A stretch of 40,751 bases of DNA, taken from positions 1-40,751 of the forward strand of contig CANJHS010000027.1 of assembly GCA_947474225.1 (NCBI GenBank), given 5' to 3'. The notes beneath the pieces were generated by a model. It had not been told where the DNA came from. It ran no database searches and worked only from the letters and a program-made list of their open reading frames with translations. Shown piece after piece: positions 25,923 through 33,827 of this stretch (within the stretch, counting starts at the first letter, position 1; each line of letters starts with the position of its first letter). Both the position numbers and the translations under genes were made by a program. This stretch comes from Roseiflexaceae bacterium. Lineage in GTDB: Bacteria > Chloroflexota > Chloroflexia > Chloroflexales > Roseiflexaceae.

Positions 25923-26564
25923 CTACACAGGACTCATTCCTGCGGCTTGATCAATTGCTTGCAACATAATCTCCGGCGGTTGTGCACCGGACAGGGCGAG
26001 CTTTCTATTAAAGATAAAAAACGGGACGCCACTGATATTTAGCCGTTGTGCAGTCTGCAGCGAGTCATCGACATGGTCGTTGTACATGCCGTTGGCCAGG
26101 ACCGCTTCGACCTCGGCTTTTGGGAGGCCTGCCTGCACTGCCAAATCACGGAGCACATCGTGGTCGTTCAAATCGAGGCTATCGCGGAAGTGCCCATAGT
26201 ACAAAAACGGCGCAAGCTCCCACTGTTTGCCCAGCTCTTCGGCCATCATCATCAAGCGATGCGCGTCACGGGTGTTGGGCGAGGTGGTAATAGAGTCGAA
26301 ATCGAAATTGATGCCTTCGCTAGCAGCTGCCTGCGTGACTTGCGCAAACATCTCGGACGAGCGGGTGTTGCCGCCGAAGCGTTGGGCGATGTAGCTTTTG
26401 AAGTCGACACCCGGTTTTTGGTCTGGATTCAGCATGTACGGGTGCCAATGGCGCTCGAAGGTGATGTCGGGCCGTTGCGCGATTGCCTTCTCGAGGCGTG
26501 CGCCGCCGATGATGCACCACGGGCATACTATATCCGAAAACATGTCGATAATCATGGTCGTCAT
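25923..26564 (-). CDS. DsbA-family (FrnE-like) oxidoreductase
   Basis: Starting at MTTMIIDMFS (ATG at 26564, AGGA upstream) the product has 213 residues. The thioredoxin-fold motif CPWC (C14, C17) lies right after the first strand (IIDMFSDIVCPWC), and the cis-proline loop NISGVPFFIFN is near 185. This is the FrnE/2-hydroxychromene-2-carboxylate isomerase-like branch, cytoplasmic as there is no signal peptide. It would act as a disulfide reductase or isomerase, or in glutathione-dependent chemistry. A far longer reading from 26810 overlaps the divergent DUF2726 gene and is not credible. Confidence 0.9.
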   Translation of the reverse strand: MTTMIIDMFSDIVCPWCIIGGARLEKAIAQRPDITFERHWHPYMLNPDQKPGVDFKSYIAQRFGGNTRSSEMFAQVTQAAASEGINFDFDSITTSPNTRDAHRLMMMAEELGKQWELAPFLYYGHFRDSLDLNDHDVLRDLAVQAGLPKAEVEAVLANGMYNDHVDDSLQTAQRLNISGVPFFIFNRKLALSGAQPPEIMLQAIDQAAGMSPV

Positions 26565-26643
26565 TGGGTGTCCTATCGCTCTGTCTGGCATGTTGTCGTA
26601 GTATAGTAGCACGAACAGAATTTGCATCAGCAGAGGTGCAGGT

Positions 26644-27216
26644 ATGCCGAACGAGGCCGAATATTTCGTCGCACTCTCTATTCTGGCCTGTATGCTGGGC
26701 ATCGTCCTGGTCGTTATCACCCTGGTCCGCGCAGTGTGGCGCGCAGGCGCGCGCACCACACCGACTGCTATTGGATATGGACGCGGGGCACGAGCAGTAC
26801 GAATCGGCAACGACTACGCCAAAGTGCCGCGCATCATCACGGTCACCGAACAATCGTTTTATACCGTGCTGTGTGACGCAGTGCCTTCGGGATATACGAT
26901 AATGGTGCAAGTGGCGCTGAATCGACTGGTGACGGTCCACCGGCTCCCCAAGACCCATCACTGGCGTGATCCGCGTTGGTCGCGCATTGCACAGAAGTCC
27001 ATCGACTTCGTCGTCGTGCGTCTACGCGACATGGCGCCGCTGGTGGCAATTGAATTGGATGATGCCTCACACACGCAGCAGTTGCGTATTGAACGCGACG
27101 TATTGCTCGATGCCATACTGCACGACGCAGGACTGCCCATCATTCATCATCCCGTTCAGGCAAACTACGATCGGATTGCCGTTCAGGCCCAACTCATCGT
27201 CCACTTAATTCCCTAA
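26644..27216 (+). CDS. DUF2726-like protein with N-terminal membrane anchor
   Basis: The 190-residue protein has one membrane helix (about 9-29, ALSILACMLGIVLVVITLV), a short basic linker and a soluble part. FVVVRLRDMAPLVAIELDD followed by a histidine, RDVLLDAILHDAGLPIIHH resembles the DUF2726 pattern, a restriction-endonuclease-like fold seen in membrane-anchored proteins: D and E/D in VAIELDD and a later Q (QANYD) fit the usual catalytic core. A nuclease role is an inference from the fold. AGAGGTGCAGGT precedes the ATG. The next gene starts after ten bases, so it is translated with the amidohydrolase, though no functional link is obvious. Confidence 0.65.
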   Translation: MPNEAEYFVALSILACMLGIVLVVITLVRAVWRAGARTTPTAIGYGRGARAVRIGNDYAKVPRIITVTEQSFYTVLCDAVPSGYTIMVQVALNRLVTVHRLPKTHHWRDPRWSRIAQKSIDFVVVRLRDMAPLVAIELDDASHTQQLRIERDVLLDAILHDAGLPIIHHPVQANYDRIAVQAQLIVHLIP

Positions 27217-27226
27217 AGAGGTATTC

Positions 27227-28258
27227 ATGAATATCGAGCAGTACCTGCCGCGCCAACAGTTGATCACCAAGACAACCACCATTGCCAAACCCCGCTTCCC
27301 CGTCATCGATGCCCACAATCACCTCTGTTCGGTCTTTGGTGGTCATTGGAATGAGCGCCCGATTGCCGAATTTGTCGATGTCCTCGACCGGGCCGATGTG
27401 CGCATGATTGTCGACCTGGACGGTGGTTGGGGCGATGCGATGCGCCAAAAACATCGTCAGCACTTTGCCCTGCATATCCCCGACCGTGTCAAACTTTTTG
27501 GCGGTGTCGAATGGGATCAATGGCAGGTGCGTGGTGGTGAATTCGCCAGCTGGGCTGCTGAGTCATTCAAACAGCAGGTCGCAGAAGGGGCTGTCGGGCT
27601 CAAAATCTGGAAGCCGTTCGGGCTCCACATCAAAAATCCCGAAGGCACGCTCGGCCATGTGGACGACATACGCCTCGACCCCATCTGGGCCATGGCAGGG
27701 ATGTTGGGCGTGCCGGTGCTGGTGCATGTCGGTGATCCGATTGCGTTTTTTGATCCTATCGATGCGTACAACGAGCGCTTCGAAGAGTTACATGCCCATC
27801 CCGATTGGCACTTCCCATCGCCGCCGTTCCCACCGGTGTTGTCCATTCTCGAGGCCTTCAAGCGCGTCACCAAGCGACATCCGCGCACGACATTCATCAT
27901 TGCGCACGTCGGCTGTTATGCCGAAAATCTCGGTTGGGTGGCGCAGTGGCTCGACGAATGCCCCAATGTGGTCATCGATTTTTCGGCACGGATTGGCGAG
28001 TTGGGGCGCCAACCGTATAGCGCCCGCAAGTTTTTCATCCAATACGCGGATCGCATCTTGTTCGGCACCGATTTGCCAGTAGATGTGCAGATGTATCAGC
28101 TGTACTATCGATTCCTCGAATCCGACGACGAATACTTCGCCTACCATCACACCGACGATGCACCGCCGCAAGGACGCTGGCGCATCTATGGGCTCTATCT
28201 GCCCGACGATGTCTTGGCCAAAGTTTATTATCTGAATGCCGAACGCATCCTGCGCTAG
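27227..28258 (+). CDS. Amidohydrolase-family TIM-barrel protein (COG2159-like)
   Basis: The product has 343 residues. VIDAHNHL (26-33) is the metal-binding H-x-H of the barrel's first strand. Later, the lysine in GLKIWKPFG, LVHVGDP, IIAHVGCYAENLGW and LFGTDLP (a D on the last strand) complete the metal site typical of amidohydrolase-related decarboxylases and hydrolases (COG2159). AAAGAGGT is six bases before the ATG. The gene is followed by a zinc alcohol dehydrogenase and a class III aminotransferase with short gaps, suggesting one catabolic route, but no substrate can be named. Confidence 0.82.
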   Translation: MNIEQYLPRQQLITKTTTIAKPRFPVIDAHNHLCSVFGGHWNERPIAEFVDVLDRADVRMIVDLDGGWGDAMRQKHRQHFALHIPDRVKLFGGVEWDQWQVRGGEFASWAAESFKQQVAEGAVGLKIWKPFGLHIKNPEGTLGHVDDIRLDPIWAMAGMLGVPVLVHVGDPIAFFDPIDAYNERFEELHAHPDWHFPSPPFPPVLSILEAFKRVTKRHPRTTFIIAHVGCYAENLGWVAQWLDECPNVVIDFSARIGELGRQPYSARKFFIQYADRILFGTDLPVDVQMYQLYYRFLESDDEYFAYHHTDDAPPQGRWRIYGLYLPDDVLAKVYYLNAERILR

Positions 28259-28279
28259 CAGGTCGAACGAGGAACTCCC

Positions 28280-29227
28280 ATGCGCGCAGTAGTTTTTGAC
28301 GGAACGCTTCACCTCGACACACAGCATGCCGATCCCCTCTTGCGGGACGGCGAAGCGCTTATCAAGGTCGCCCTCGCAGGAATATGTAATACCGACATCG
28401 AGATTACCCGCGGCTACAAAGGCTTCAACGGCATCCTCGGCCACGAATTCGTCGGCACGGTCATCGCCTGTGGCGATGTATCCTGGGTCGGCAAGCGTGT
28501 GGTGGGCGAGATCAACGCCGCCTGTCGACGCTGTCCCACCTGTCTGCGCGGCGACGACCCGCACTGTCCCAATCGCACCACGTTGGGCATCTACAACCGC
28601 GCTGGCTGCATGGCCGATGTCTTTAGTCTGCCCATTGACTGCCTCCACGAAGTACCATCCGGCGTCAGCAATGCGCAAGCGGTCTTTACCGAACCACTCG
28701 CCGCTGCACTTGAGATTCTCGAACAAACACACATCAAACCCACCGACCGTATCGCGTTGATCGGCGATGGGAAGTTGGGGCTGCTGATTGCCCAGGTCTT
28801 GCGCCTGCCAGGGAGTGATGTGACGGTCGTCGGGCGGCATCCCGAGCGCTGGGAGTTGTTGCACCGCCAGGGTATCAAGACGGTCAAATCGACCGAGGCG
28901 AGTGGCTGGTACGACGTGGTTGTCGATGTCACTGGCAATCCCGAAGGGCTGCACACGTCACGCAAACTGGTCCGCCCACGTGGTCGCTTGGTGATGAAGA
29001 GCACCGTCGCCGCCGAGACACAACTCGATTTGACCATGCTGGTCGTCGACGAAATCCAACTCATTGGTTCGCGTTGCGGTCCATTCGCCGCCGCCCTGCG
29101 CCTGCTCGAACGCGGCCTCATCGAGACCGCCCCGCTCATGCAGGCTACCTATGGAATGAATGACGCCATGGCGGCCTTTGTGGCCAGCCGTGGTGCGATG
29201 AAAATCGTTTTGGATATGGAGGGTTAG
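28280..29227 (+). CDS. Zinc-dependent medium-chain alcohol dehydrogenase
   Basis: The 315-residue protein belongs to the MDR family. C36, H55 and E56 (GHEFVG) form the catalytic zinc site; C82, C85, C88 and C96 hold the structural zinc. The Rossmann fold GDGKLGLLIAQV (149-160) has G-x-G-x-x-G, and residues after it read TVVGRHPER, without the D/E typical of strict NAD users, so NADP use is possible. It resembles sorbitol/threonine dehydrogenase-type members. It is short for the family (usually about 340). Its TAG stop is directly followed by the ATG of the aminotransferase, so translation is coupled. Confidence 0.86.
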   Translation: MRAVVFDGTLHLDTQHADPLLRDGEALIKVALAGICNTDIEITRGYKGFNGILGHEFVGTVIACGDVSWVGKRVVGEINAACRRCPTCLRGDDPHCPNRTTLGIYNRAGCMADVFSLPIDCLHEVPSGVSNAQAVFTEPLAAALEILEQTHIKPTDRIALIGDGKLGLLIAQVLRLPGSDVTVVGRHPERWELLHRQGIKTVKSTEASGWYDVVVDVTGNPEGLHTSRKLVRPRGRLVMKSTVAAETQLDLTMLVVDEIQLIGSRCGPFAAALRLLERGLIETAPLMQATYGMNDAMAAFVASRGAMKIVLDMEG

Positions 29228-30538
29228 ATGAGTCTGCACGAACAAACCAAACACCTATCGCCCGTCTGGGCACGCTACACCACTATCGTGGCCGACCGCG
29301 CCGAAGGCATTATGCTCTATGGCGACGATGGCCGCGCCTACATGGACTTTACCTGTGGCATTGGCGTGACCAACACCGGTCATTGCCACCCGCGTGTGGT
29401 CGCCGCCATCCGCGAGCAGGCCGGCTTGTTGCTCCACGGCCAAGCCAACATCATCTATCACAAGCCCATGCTGCGCCTCGTCGAGGCGCTGCGCCAAGTC
29501 GTCCCGGCTGGCATCGATTCGTTTTTCTTCAGCAATTCCGGTGCCGAAGCCGTCGAAGCCTCCCTCAAACTGGCCCGCCATGCCACTGGCCGCACCGATG
29601 TGATCGTCTTTGACGGTAGCTTCCACGGACGTACTTCCGGCGCCATGGCACTGACCACCAGCAAAGGCAAATATCGCAGTGGCTATGCGCCACTCCCATC
29701 TGGTGTCCACGTCGCGCCGTACGCCGGCTGTTATAACTGCGCCATCGCCAAAGCGGTGGGTCGTGACCGGGCCGGCATGTCTGCCGCTGCCCCACACGAG
29801 GCAGGCTGTTGTGGGAATCCCCTCGAGCGTGTCGAGCATATCCTTCATGCCAATACCACGCCCCACGACGTGGCTGCGATTCTCATCGAGCCGGTGCTCG
29901 GCGAGGGTGGCTATGTGGTGCCGCCAGCATCATTCTTGCAAGGGCTGCGGGCTTTGTGCGACAAGTACGGCATTATGCTCATCGCCGACGAAGTCCAGAC
30001 GGGCTTTGGCCGCACCGGCAAGTTTTTTGCCATGGAGCACTATGGCGTCACGGCAGATATCATCGTAGCCGCCAAAGGTATTGCTTCGGGGTTGCCGTTG
30101 TCGGCAGTGATGACCCGCAAAGAGATCATGGACAAGTGGCACCCTGGCACCCACGGCGGGACCTACGGTGGCAATGCATTAGCCTGTGCGGCTGCGGTTG
30201 CGACGCTCGATGTCATCATCCAAGAGAAATTGGTACAGAACTCCGCCGCTATGGGGGCTGTGCTCAAGGGTGAACTCAGCGAGCTCCAACAGACTGACTC
30301 ACGCATCGGCGACGTCCGCGGCATGGGATTGATGGTCGGCGTCGAACTCGTCGACAAAAACGGCGCTCCCGATGCGGCACTTGCCAATCGGACGTTGGCC
30401 GCGAGCCGCGAACTCGGTTTGTTGCTGCTCACCTGCGGCACCTACGACAACGTCGTGCGCTTCATCCCACCCTTGGTGGTGACCGATGCGCAGATTCATG
30501 AGGCCGTGGGTATCTTCCGCACTGCACTCAACAGCTAA
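29228..30538 (+). CDS. Class III aminotransferase (4-aminobutyrate/acetylornithine type)
   Basis: This 436-residue PLP enzyme has SNSGAEAVEASLKLARHATGR at about 101-121, a FDGSFHGRTSGAM loop, IADEVQTGFGRTGKFFA with the cofactor aspartate, and the Schiff-base lysine K283 in VAAKGIASGLP, then GTHGGTYGGNALACAAA. The Cys-rich CYNC/CCG stretch near 170-200 is normal for the group that includes GABA and beta-alanine transaminases. The start codon at 29228 directly follows the previous stop and has GGAGGG inside that gene. It would transfer the amino group of an omega-amino acid or amine to 2-oxoglutarate or pyruvate. It converges end-to-end (no intergenic base) with the GT-C gene. Confidence 0.9.
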   Translation: MSLHEQTKHLSPVWARYTTIVADRAEGIMLYGDDGRAYMDFTCGIGVTNTGHCHPRVVAAIREQAGLLLHGQANIIYHKPMLRLVEALRQVVPAGIDSFFFSNSGAEAVEASLKLARHATGRTDVIVFDGSFHGRTSGAMALTTSKGKYRSGYAPLPSGVHVAPYAGCYNCAIAKAVGRDRAGMSAAAPHEAGCCGNPLERVEHILHANTTPHDVAAILIEPVLGEGGYVVPPASFLQGLRALCDKYGIMLIADEVQTGFGRTGKFFAMEHYGVTADIIVAAKGIASGLPLSAVMTRKEIMDKWHPGTHGGTYGGNALACAAAVATLDVIIQEKLVQNSAAMGAVLKGELSELQQTDSRIGDVRGMGLMVGVELVDKNGAPDAALANRTLAASRELGLLLLTCGTYDNVVRFIPPLVVTDAQIHEAVGIFRTALNS

Positions 30539-32905
30539 TTACGGCGCGTTGCCCCAGCGATAGGGAATTCCCGGCAAGCGCAACACTCGGGTACCGCCGT
30601 CGGCGACGCTGACCTCGTCGTCTTGGAATGACAACAGCACATCACGGCACAGCCAAATGACGGCTGTGCCGTCATTGCGTGGCACGCCGACCGTCGTATA
30701 CGCGGCATCCTCGAATGTGCCCGTCTGCGCGATGACCCGCTCGAAGTGGTATCGATCATCCGCAGTTGCTTCTGGGAGTAACGCCGTCGCACCGCGTAGC
30801 CACTCCCCCAATGGTGCGGGTTGTACGCTGGTCGAACCGGTGGGGAGCATCAAACAACGCTGTGTGTAGCACTGTAGCGTCATGTCGGCGAACGGCATAG
30901 CCGGCATCTGGGGAGAACCGTAGGCAGATTCCCCACCATGGGCAGTGATGTACGTTGCAAATGCGGCTGGGATAAGGTAGGCCGGCTCCCCCCGCATGAT
31001 TCCCTTGGTCGCGGCGACCGGCAGTTGGGCGAGGTCGATGGGAGCATCGTCGTCAAACGCCAGTGCCACTTCATAGATTCCTGCCGATGTGCGGCGCGGG
31101 ATGGACAGCGCTTGCAGATGTTCGAGTGGTCCCTGTGCGAGGTCGGCCAAGGTCAACGCCCCGGCAAACAACGCTTGTTCACTGCGTGCCAATACCACTC
31201 CCTGCGCGTCACGCAAAAGCAACGTCACCCGGTGTGGCAGATTGTCGCCGTTGCCGCTCAGGCGCAGCGTGACGGGCAGGATGGTGCCGGGTTCGTAGGC
31301 TGACTGCAGTAACGGCGCGGCAATGGCCACGCGATCGACCAGGGCTTGTTGGAACGCTACCGCGATGTGTTGTGGCGCACCGGTTGCAATCGGCTGGTAG
31401 ACATCAAAACTCCCGCGCGAACCGCTCTGGGCGTAGCGGGTGGTGATAAGCGCGATGCTTTCGGGCGTCATCCAATTGCCCAGATAATCGAGTACGACAA
31501 TGGGGATGGTGCCATTGGCCAGCTGCCGCAACAGCGGTTTTTGGTCCCATAGTCCTGCATCGAGGAGTTGGCGGTGCTCAAACACCTGCATCGGCGCGCT
31601 GACGTCGGCTTGGGCGGCGATGGCCGGCACATCCGTAAAAACGCTGCTTCCCAGCTGTTGAATCCGCGTGGTCAAATCGGCATTCGTGACGGCGTTGGCA
31701 GTCAGAATCTGCCCTTCGCGCCGATAATCCTGGAGCACCCCGTAGCTGCCCACTACCAGCCGAGCCGGTCGTTGGCGCTCGATCATGCCGTAGGGCTTGG
31801 GGTATGTCTCGCTCCACAACGGGTAGAAGCGTACGAGTGAGAGACTGCACGCCGCCAGAACCGCCACGGTCAGCCAGCGTGAACGGTCGGGCCGGTCAGC
31901 CCAGCGACCAGCCAGAATGGCAGCGATCCAGACCAGACCGGCATACAGCTCGAGGAAGTAGTTTGCATACGCCCCGACTTTGCCGATGCCGATGCCCACC
32001 AGCACGCCACCCGCGGTATAGGCAAGCGCCATGGTCAACCCGATGGTGTTGGGGTGCAGGGCTGTCCGCCAGGAGTGGAGCAGGATGACAAATCCAGCCA
32101 ATGCGAGGACTAGCAATGGCCAATGTACTGTGACCAATTCCTTCCAAAATCCTTTGGCAAGTGCGTATTCCCAGCCGTTGACATTTGATTGCACCAGGTG
32201 AACCCAGAGGTTGGCTCCAGACAGCCACAACACCAGCAATGTCGCGAACACGACTGCCCCCGCACCTGCGACCGCACGCAAGACCAACGGACGCGGCTGG
32301 ACCGCCAGGATGACCACCAAGGCCAGCGGCGCGGCGATGAGTGTCGGTTTTGCAAGGAGGGCGATGGCGACCAATACGCTCCCGGTGGTCATACGGCCGC
32401 GCTGCGCTACCAGTAGCCCGCTGATGCCGACGGCAACACCCAGCATGTCAACGCGCATGACACCGCTCCATTCCCGCACAATCGGGATGGCAAACCAACT
32501 CAGCGCGGCCAAGACGGTGGCGAGCACGACATTCCGTGTGCTGTGGCGCGGGAGCGCCAGCAAAACGATGACCATCCCCACTACCAACCCGGCAAGGAGC
32601 GACACGACGCGGCCAGCAGCCAGCGCAGGCACGAAGAATGCAACAAATCGGCTCAGGCTCAGATAGAGAGGCGGGTAATTTGCCACGATAAACGGTGCCG
32701 CCTGCACATCCCCGTAAAGCCCCGTGAGTGAACCGCCGTGCATGAGGAATTGCAGTTGCCGCAACAACGGCCCCTCGCCGTAGTCGATAGGGTAGGCGTA
32801 TCCGACGCGACGGACCACCGTCAGTACCCAAAACGGCAGCTGGACAAGGATAATGGCAGCGGCGAGCAACAGACTCACACCATATAAGGGCAGACGACGC
32901 AGCAT
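30539..32905 (-). CDS. Large GT-C-type membrane glycosyltransferase-like protein
   Basis: From MLRRLPLYGV (ATG at 32905, AAAGAG upstream) the protein has 788 residues. About ten hydrophobic helices fill residues 1-400. The first outside loop reads YPIDYGEGPLL (39-48), with D41 and E44 placed like the acidic catalytic motif of GT-C glycosyltransferases (ArnT/PMT type), then IVANYPPLYLSLSR. The last 380 residues are a soluble part that is probably outside. I read it as a polyprenyl-phosphate-sugar-dependent glycosyltransferase, but no donor or acceptor can be named. The start at 33013 would add 36 residues over a terminator and is rejected. Confidence 0.68.
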   Translation of the reverse strand: MLRRLPLYGVSLLLAAAIILVQLPFWVLTVVRRVGYAYPIDYGEGPLLRQLQFLMHGGSLTGLYGDVQAAPFIVANYPPLYLSLSRFVAFFVPALAAGRVVSLLAGLVVGMVIVLLALPRHSTRNVVLATVLAALSWFAIPIVREWSGVMRVDMLGVAVGISGLLVAQRGRMTTGSVLVAIALLAKPTLIAAPLALVVILAVQPRPLVLRAVAGAGAVVFATLLVLWLSGANLWVHLVQSNVNGWEYALAKGFWKELVTVHWPLLVLALAGFVILLHSWRTALHPNTIGLTMALAYTAGGVLVGIGIGKVGAYANYFLELYAGLVWIAAILAGRWADRPDRSRWLTVAVLAACSLSLVRFYPLWSETYPKPYGMIERQRPARLVVGSYGVLQDYRREGQILTANAVTNADLTTRIQQLGSSVFTDVPAIAAQADVSAPMQVFEHRQLLDAGLWDQKPLLRQLANGTIPIVVLDYLGNWMTPESIALITTRYAQSGSRGSFDVYQPIATGAPQHIAVAFQQALVDRVAIAAPLLQSAYEPGTILPVTLRLSGNGDNLPHRVTLLLRDAQGVVLARSEQALFAGALTLADLAQGPLEHLQALSIPRRTSAGIYEVALAFDDDAPIDLAQLPVAATKGIMRGEPAYLIPAAFATYITAHGGESAYGSPQMPAMPFADMTLQCYTQRCLMLPTGSTSVQPAPLGEWLRGATALLPEATADDRYHFERVIAQTGTFEDAAYTTVGVPRNDGTAVIWLCRDVLLSFQDDEVSVADGGTRVLRLPGIPYRWGNAP

Positions 32906-32965
32906 GGCGGCTCTTTCATGCGATTTGTATCGTCCATATTTTAGCCCAGCACGCGTACGCATGCA

Positions 32966-33002
32966 GAGAAAACCGGAGCAGCGTGCCTGTGCGCTGCTCC
33001 GG
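32966..33002 (-). terminator. Rho-independent terminator of the 212-residue protein gene
   Basis: On the minus strand CCGGAGCAGCG and CGCTGCTCCGG pair over 11 bp around an 8-base loop, followed by TTTTCTCT. It lies 14 bases beyond the stop of the gene at 33017 and before the GT-C gene. Confidence 0.85.
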
Positions 33003-33016
33003 GGTCGGAACACTGG

Positions 33017-33655
33017 CTAATTCTGAGAAAAGTCCATTCCTTCGGAATCACCGTCTATGCTCATGTCTTCAAGAAAGGCGATGCCATTGCGCTCCATTGC
33101 ATCACGGTGCCCATCCAAAATTGTTGAGATGTCTGCTACCGGCTCGATATGAATGGTTGCCCAAAACTGTGTCCCCCGCTGTCCGGTGCTACTCCAGACG
33201 GCGCGGGCAATCTCGGAGCGCACCTCCATCACGAATTCTGCAGCCGAACCGTGAAATTCATAAAAAACATGCAACGCCTCTGGACCGTCACCAAAGCCCT
33301 GCGCAGCGATAGCAGCACAGCAGGGGCATTCGGCGCTATGCGCTACAAAAAAAGACCCGTCTTCGGGTTCGTGGTCCTGGTTGACGCTCGGCTCGAATAA
33401 CCGAATCAGTGCCGTGATGCCATGGGATGTCACCACTGCACCTTCACAGACTTGATTGGCATATACTGCATGGATATGCTCCCAGACGTCACAGGCAATG
33501 TCGCCTGCTGCGGTGACCTCCTGCGTCGATCCGGCTGCTGTGGTGAAGGGTTCTTGGAGTGCATCGCACTGCAGTTCGACGAGGTAGACCCCGGCTGCAC
33601 CGTGGGTGTCGGCAAGGGGGCGTAGTGGCTGGATGGCGTAGTTTGTAGTGGTCAT
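33017..33655 (-). CDS. Conserved-looking hypothetical protein, 212 residues
   Basis: I do not recognise this protein. The ATG at 33655 follows AGGAG by 7 bases, and a strong terminator follows the stop, so the gene is real. It is soluble and acidic, with no signal peptide or membrane helix. HSAECPCCAAIAAQ (106-119) has CxCC, and the remainder alternates short strands and helices, ending in an acidic tail (DMSIDGDSEGMDF). It is transcribed alone, divergent from the glucan phosphorylase with a shared 172-base promoter region. A stress or enzyme-accessory function is possible, but nothing in the sequence proves it. Confidence 0.6.
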   Translation of the reverse strand: MTTTNYAIQPLRPLADTHGAAGVYLVELQCDALQEPFTTAAGSTQEVTAAGDIACDVWEHIHAVYANQVCEGAVVTSHGITALIRLFEPSVNQDHEPEDGSFFVAHSAECPCCAAIAAQGFGDGPEALHVFYEFHGSAAEFVMEVRSEIARAVWSSTGQRGTQFWATIHIEPVADISTILDGHRDAMERNGIAFLEDMSIDGDSEGMDFSQN

Positions 33656-33723
33656 TGTTCGCTCCTGTTCGTGAATCCACGGACAGTCTGACAGGCGAGC
33701 ATTACCATAGCATTACCAAATTT

Positions 33724-33752
33724 TTGCGCGAAATTCTCGTACCGTGTATAGT
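33724..33752 (+). promoter_or_regulatory. Probable promoter of the glucan phosphorylase gene
   Basis: TTGCGC (33724-33729) and TATAGT (33747-33752) are 17 bases apart. The -10 box matches in 5 of 6 positions, the -35 in only 3. The transcript would start near 33759, about 70 bases before the ATG. Confidence 0.4.
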
Positions 33753-33827
33753 AAAAGCTGTTTGCGGGGAGCACCGTCGCTTCTCGTGTGTCACATTCCT
33801 TCTGTTATTGTTGAATAGAGGTGAACC

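Noticed and set aside
27788..28954. Minus-strand 388-codon open frame
   Set aside because: Antisense across the amidohydrolase and the alcohol dehydrogenase, both of which have intact motifs on the plus strand.
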